From Gemmatimonadota bacterium (GTDB lineage Bacteria > Gemmatimonadota > Gemmatimonadetes > Gemmatimonadales > Gemmatimonadaceae), in the NCBI GenBank assembly GCA_003131365.1, contig PKVB01000189.1, positions 783 to 9,468 on the forward strand: a stretch of DNA of 8,686 nucleotides, written 5' to 3'. Under the pieces are notes generated by a model, which saw only the letters and a program-made list of their open reading frames with translations, was not told where the DNA came from and ran no database searches. Within the stretch, counting starts at the first letter, position 1. Each line of letters begins with the position of its first letter. Made by a program: the position numbers and the translations under genes. Positions 6,224 to 8,686 of the stretch are shown in pieces.

Positions 6224-6676
6224 GTGGCGCGTTCACTTTGGTCTCGCATTCTCGTCGGCGCGTGGGGTGTCTGGCTCACCACCGCGCTTTCCGGCGTGGC
6301 GGGGCCACACATGTCCCACGGTGCCGCCGGTCATCTCGCGCACACTCACGGACACGGTCCGCGAGCGGCTTCTTCCCACCTGACGCATGCCGTAACCGCA
6401 GGCACACCCGGGCACGCTGGTCATCACGAAGCTCAAGGCACCGACCAGTCGAGCGAAATTGCCTCAACGGGTGATTCGGATCGCGCACCGGTTGGCTTCG
6501 CTTGCCTCGAGCAGTGCTGCTGTGGTGCCCCGCTCGCAATTGTTACCCGAGCCGTCGGGCTTCGCACCGCTGCCCCAGGCGGCGTCCTCCTCCGGCGCTA
6601 CGCCGAATCTGTCATCGCGCATTTTCGGTGGGCACATTCTCAACCGTTTGCCAACGGTCCTCCCCGCTCGGCGTAG
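6224..6676 (+). CDS. Secreted His/Cys-rich protein, putative metal binder
   Basis: This is a 150-residue protein with no family I can name with certainty. Residues 1-27 form a signal peptide (R3 and R8, then a hydrophobic core from I9 to L22). Residues 28-69 hold 11 histidines in 42 positions, several spaced as HTHGH or GHH. A cysteine cluster follows, C94-L-E-Q-C98-C99-C100. The C terminus ends in QPFANGPP, resembling the ends of small His/Cys-rich proteins I recall in front of TonB-receptor genes in soil bacteria. The composition fits binding of copper, zinc, nickel or a similar ion in the periplasm or at the outer membrane; this is inference. The GTG at 6224 is preferred because it begins the signal peptide and follows the promoter directly. 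An in-frame GTG at 6155 would add 23 residues that do not fit an export signal. The gene lies 156 bases before the receptor gene, same strand. Confidence 0.75.
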   Translation: MARSLWSRILVGAWGVWLTTALSGVAGPHMSHGAAGHLAHTHGHGPRAASSHLTHAVTAGTPGHAGHHEAQGTDQSSEIASTGDSDRAPVGFACLEQCCCGAPLAIVTRAVGLRTAAPGGVLLRRYAESVIAHFRWAHSQPFANGPPRSA

Positions 6677-6716
6677 CTCACAACCTCGGATGTAGCTAGA
6701 GCGTCGAGTCGCAAAT

Positions 6717-6781
6717 GCGGCTCGGCTGAGTCCGCGTCCCTCGCGCCGGTTGACGATTTCCGACCGAGCCGGGCTCCGGTC
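6717..6781 (+). other. Two possible RNA hairpins before the receptor gene
   Basis: In the 156-base gap between the His/Cys-rich gene and the receptor gene, 6717-6735 can fold with GCGGCTC pairing to GAG-CCGC around one bulged T. The segment 6762-6781 can fold with GACCGAGC pairing to GCT-CGGTC around one bulged C and a three-base loop. Neither is followed by a T-tract, so they are not standard terminators. They could influence expression of the receptor relative to the upstream gene, or be chance pairings in GC-rich DNA. The rest of the gap shows no recognisable promoter. Confidence 0.3.
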
Positions 6782-6822
6782 CATGATCCTCGCGCATCCC
6801 GGATTCGATTTCACGGTCCATT

Positions 6823-6829
6823 GGGAGGA
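6823..6829 (+). promoter_or_regulatory. Strong ribosome binding site of the receptor gene
   Basis: GGGAGGA ends three bases before the GTG at 6833-6835. Its strength and position choose this GTG as the receptor start over the in-frame ATG at 6878, which would remove most of the signal peptide. Confidence 0.75.
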
Positions 6830-6832
6830 CCT

Positions 6833-8686
6833 GTGTTCTTCAATTCTCTGTCTGTGCGAGCATCACTCGCCCTTGCGATGATTTTATTGCTGGTCGCGCC
6901 AAGCGTTGCTCGCGCCCAGGATACGACTAGTGCAGCTCACCGCGACACGATTCGCGTCGATTCCGCCACGCGGTTGAGAGCCGTCACTATTGTCGCAACG
7001 CCGGCGGAGCGATCGGAGCCGCTAAATGCGAGCCACATCGATGCGTCAACAATTCGGCTGACGCCGGCAATCAGTCCGTACGATCTGCTTCGTCAAACGT
7101 CCGGCGTGGAGGTGCATCAGCAGGGACAAGGTCCCGGGTTCGCGTCGGACGCGTCGCTGCGCGGGTTCAGCTCCGACCATTCCACGGATCTCGCTTTGTG
7201 GGTGGACGGGGTGCCGATCAATGAGGCGATGAACGGCCACGCCGAAGGATACAACGACTGGGCGGTTCTCTTCCCCGGTGGGATTCATGACATCGATGTC
7301 CTCCATGGTCCGACCAGCGCGCTTTTTGGTAATTTCGCGCTCGCTGGCGTGGTGAATGTTCGCACGCTGGAGCGAATGAGAGGAACAGAAATCACGGCAA
7401 GCGGCGGGTCATTCGGCCGGGCCGACGTGATGGGTTTGACCGGGTTCGACCATGGCGCGAATGGCGGCGTTCTGGGAGCTCGATACGAGCGAGAAGATGG
7501 ATTTCGCCCGAATGCACGGTTCAACGTCGGACAGGGTCACGCGCGAATCGTGCGCGATCTTTCTCCCGGCGTCACAGTGGACGGTGGCGCCGAAGTCTAT
7601 GGCGGCAACTGGAGATCGCCCGGTTTTCTCAGCCAGGACGAATTCGACGCGCGTGAATACGACATAGTATCGAACCCGACTGACGGCGGTTACAAACGAC
7701 GCGCGCAAGAGCGCGTGAGCCTGCGGGTTCTCACCAGGGACATGTTCTGGCGGACCACCGCTTACTCCACCCAGGGCCGGTGGCAGCTTTTTCTCACCAT
7801 CCCCCCAGCTGGCGGCCGCTTCGAGGGCACCGGCAGCCAGACCGAAGAGGAGGATTCGCGACTCGGCTTCGGTGCGACCAGCGCGATCACCTGGGCGCTG
7901 CCCAAAGGCGAAATCACATTCGGCGGCGAGACGCGATGGGACCGCTCCCACTATCAGAATTATTTCACCACTGCCCGCGTGCGGGACTCGGTCGCGGAGC
8001 TGGTGACAGGACGTCAGATTCTCGCCGCCCCGTTCCTGCAATCGTATCTCAACCTCACGGATCGCCTCCGCCTGGACATCGGGGCGAGGTATGACTTCCT
8101 CGCCACGCATTCCATACCCGATGGTGGAAGCTCTGAAAGCGCCAGTCACGGAGTCTTCTCCCCCAAGTTCGGGGCGTTGGTTCACGTCGCGCCACCGCTG
8201 GGAGTTTATGGCAACGTGTCGCGCGGCTTTCGCTCGAGCGACGGCGTCATTGGAGACCCTACGCTCGTCCCCATCACCGCGTGGGCGTACGAGACAGGCG
8301 TCAAGATGGATTACAAGGGATCGAGCGCGTCTGCTGCGCTCTTTCGGATGGATGTGAGCAACGAGCAGACATTCAATCCCGTGACACTCGAATCGACGAG
8401 CGGTGGCGCGAGCAGACGGCAGGGTCTCGAACTGGACTGGCGAACCAGCGCGATTCACGAGATGGCTACTCTGTCCGGAGACTGGACCTTCAATGACGCG
8501 CGGTATCGAAGCATTGTCGCCGGGCCGGGCGAGGGCGGCGAGCCGCCAGTGGCGCTGAACGGGCTTCGCGTCTATAACACTTCCAAGTATCTGGGCACTG
8601 CCGCCCTCGATCTGACGATCCCCGCCTCGACGTGGCGGGTTCGCATCAGTGGGAATTGGGTGGGCGGTTATTCTCCGTTCGATCAT
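6833..8686 (+). CDS. TonB-dependent outer-membrane receptor, 3' end cut by window
   Basis: This is an energy-dependent outer-membrane gate, partial. 618 codons are open with no stop, running exactly to the window edge, and a full receptor usually has 650-900 residues. Residues 1-28 are a signal peptide ending ARA before QDTT. A TonB-box-like AVTIVA lies at 50-55. The plug domain covers about 60-172 and carries the expected motifs: SPYDLLRQTSGVEV, SLRGF (L109-R110-G111), LWVDGVPIN (D125-G126) and LHGPTSALFG (157-166), where His replaces the more usual Arg. The remainder shows alternating strands rich in Tyr, Trp and Phe, typical of the 22-strand barrel. The plug segment NGHAEGYNDW adds H136 and acidic residues that could face ligand. 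There is no N-terminal carboxypeptidase-like extension. The substrate is unknown; the His/Cys-rich protein directly upstream suggests a metal or metal complex. The frame was followed by hand through every line without a frameshift. Confidence 0.95.
   Translation, partial: MFFNSLSVRASLALAMILLLVAPSVARAQDTTSAAHRDTIRVDSATRLRAVTIVATPAERSEPLNASHIDASTIRLTPAISPYDLLRQTSGVEVHQQGQGPGFASDASLRGFSSDHSTDLALWVDGVPINEAMNGHAEGYNDWAVLFPGGIHDIDVLHGPTSALFGNFALAGVVNVRTLERMRGTEITASGGSFGRADVMGLTGFDHGANGGVLGARYEREDGFRPNARFNVGQGHARIVRDLSPGVTVDGGAEVYGGNWRSPGFLSQDEFDAREYDIVSNPTDGGYKRRAQERVSLRVLTRDMFWRTTAYSTQGRWQLFLTIPPAGGRFEGTGSQTEEEDSRLGFGATSAITWALPKGEITFGGETRWDRSHYQNYFTTARVRDSVAELVTGRQILAAPFLQSYLNLTDRLRLDIGARYDFLATHSIPDGGSSESASHGVFSPKFGALVHVAPPLGVYGNVSRGFRSSDGVIGDPTLVPITAWAYETGVKMDYKGSSASAALFRMDVSNEQTFNPVTLESTSGGASRRQGLELDWRTSAIHEMATLSGDWTFNDARYRSIVAGPGEGGEPPVALNGLRVYNTSKYLGTAALDLTIPASTWRVRISGNWVGGYSPFDH

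Noticed and set aside
6202..6474. Alternative + frame over the His/Cys-rich gene
   Set aside because: Its translation is Arg/Ser-rich with no export signal. The chosen frame has a signal peptide, ordered His tract and Cys cluster.
6750..6755. TTGACG as a -35 box for the receptor gene
   Set aside because: No acceptable -10 lies 16-18 bases downstream; the sequence there is GC-rich.
6677..6832. Cobalamin riboswitch or metal-repressor site in front of the TonB receptor
   Set aside because: No B12-box-like conserved elements and no AT-rich Fur/Zur-type palindrome are visible in the gap.
7409..8686. Long open frame on the minus strand opposite the receptor gene
   Set aside because: It lies antisense to a receptor with clear plug motifs. 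Its translation is Arg-rich, low in hydrophobic order and shows no motif. It is the usual shadow of a high-GC coding strand.

Overview
The window is a gene-dense stretch of high-GC DNA from a diderm (Gram-negative-type) bacterium. The evidence is a TonB-dependent outer-membrane receptor, several exported or lipoprotein-like products, and inner-membrane enzymes whose catalytic parts are predicted to face the periplasm. The style of the receptor, the exported amidohydrolase and the frequent non-ATG starts recall Gemmatimonadota, or possibly Acidobacteriota. That is an impression from reading, not a database result.

Layout. Left block, + strand: an OmpR/CusR-type response regulator (34-702) overlaps a sensor histidine kinase (692-1996). 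After 68 bases comes a membrane-embedded PHP-domain phosphoesterase (2065-3375), then 19 bases later a PAP2-type phosphatase (3395-4117). Middle block, - strand, convergent with the first: a small exported beta-rich lipoprotein (5544-6062) is followed, with an out-of-frame overlap, by an exported metal-dependent amidohydrolase (4135 to about 5571). The convergent stop codons lie in the arms of a small palindrome (4113-4139). Right block, + strand and divergent from the middle block: a sigma70-like promoter (6189-6217) sits directly before a short secreted His/Cys-rich protein (6224-6676). After a 156-base gap with two possible hairpins comes a TonB-dependent receptor (6833 onward), which has no stop before the window ends at 8686.

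How the genes may work together (inference). The regulator/kinase pair probably senses an envelope or metal signal and could control the two membrane phosphoesterases behind it, since all four genes are collinear and closely packed. The PHP and PAP2 proteins are both predicted to present their active sites to the periplasm. The lipoprotein and amidohydrolase look like a two-gene operon for an extracytoplasmic hydrolase. The His/Cys-rich protein and the receptor look like a small metal-capture and outer-membrane uptake unit. That unit is the most promising lead in the window for an undescribed system.

Only one of the eight genes, the response regulator, clearly begins with ATG. The others need GTG, TTG or possibly CTG. 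No RNA genes, CRISPR arrays, insertion sequences, integrases or phage genes were seen. There is no gene-free stretch longer than about 160 bases.
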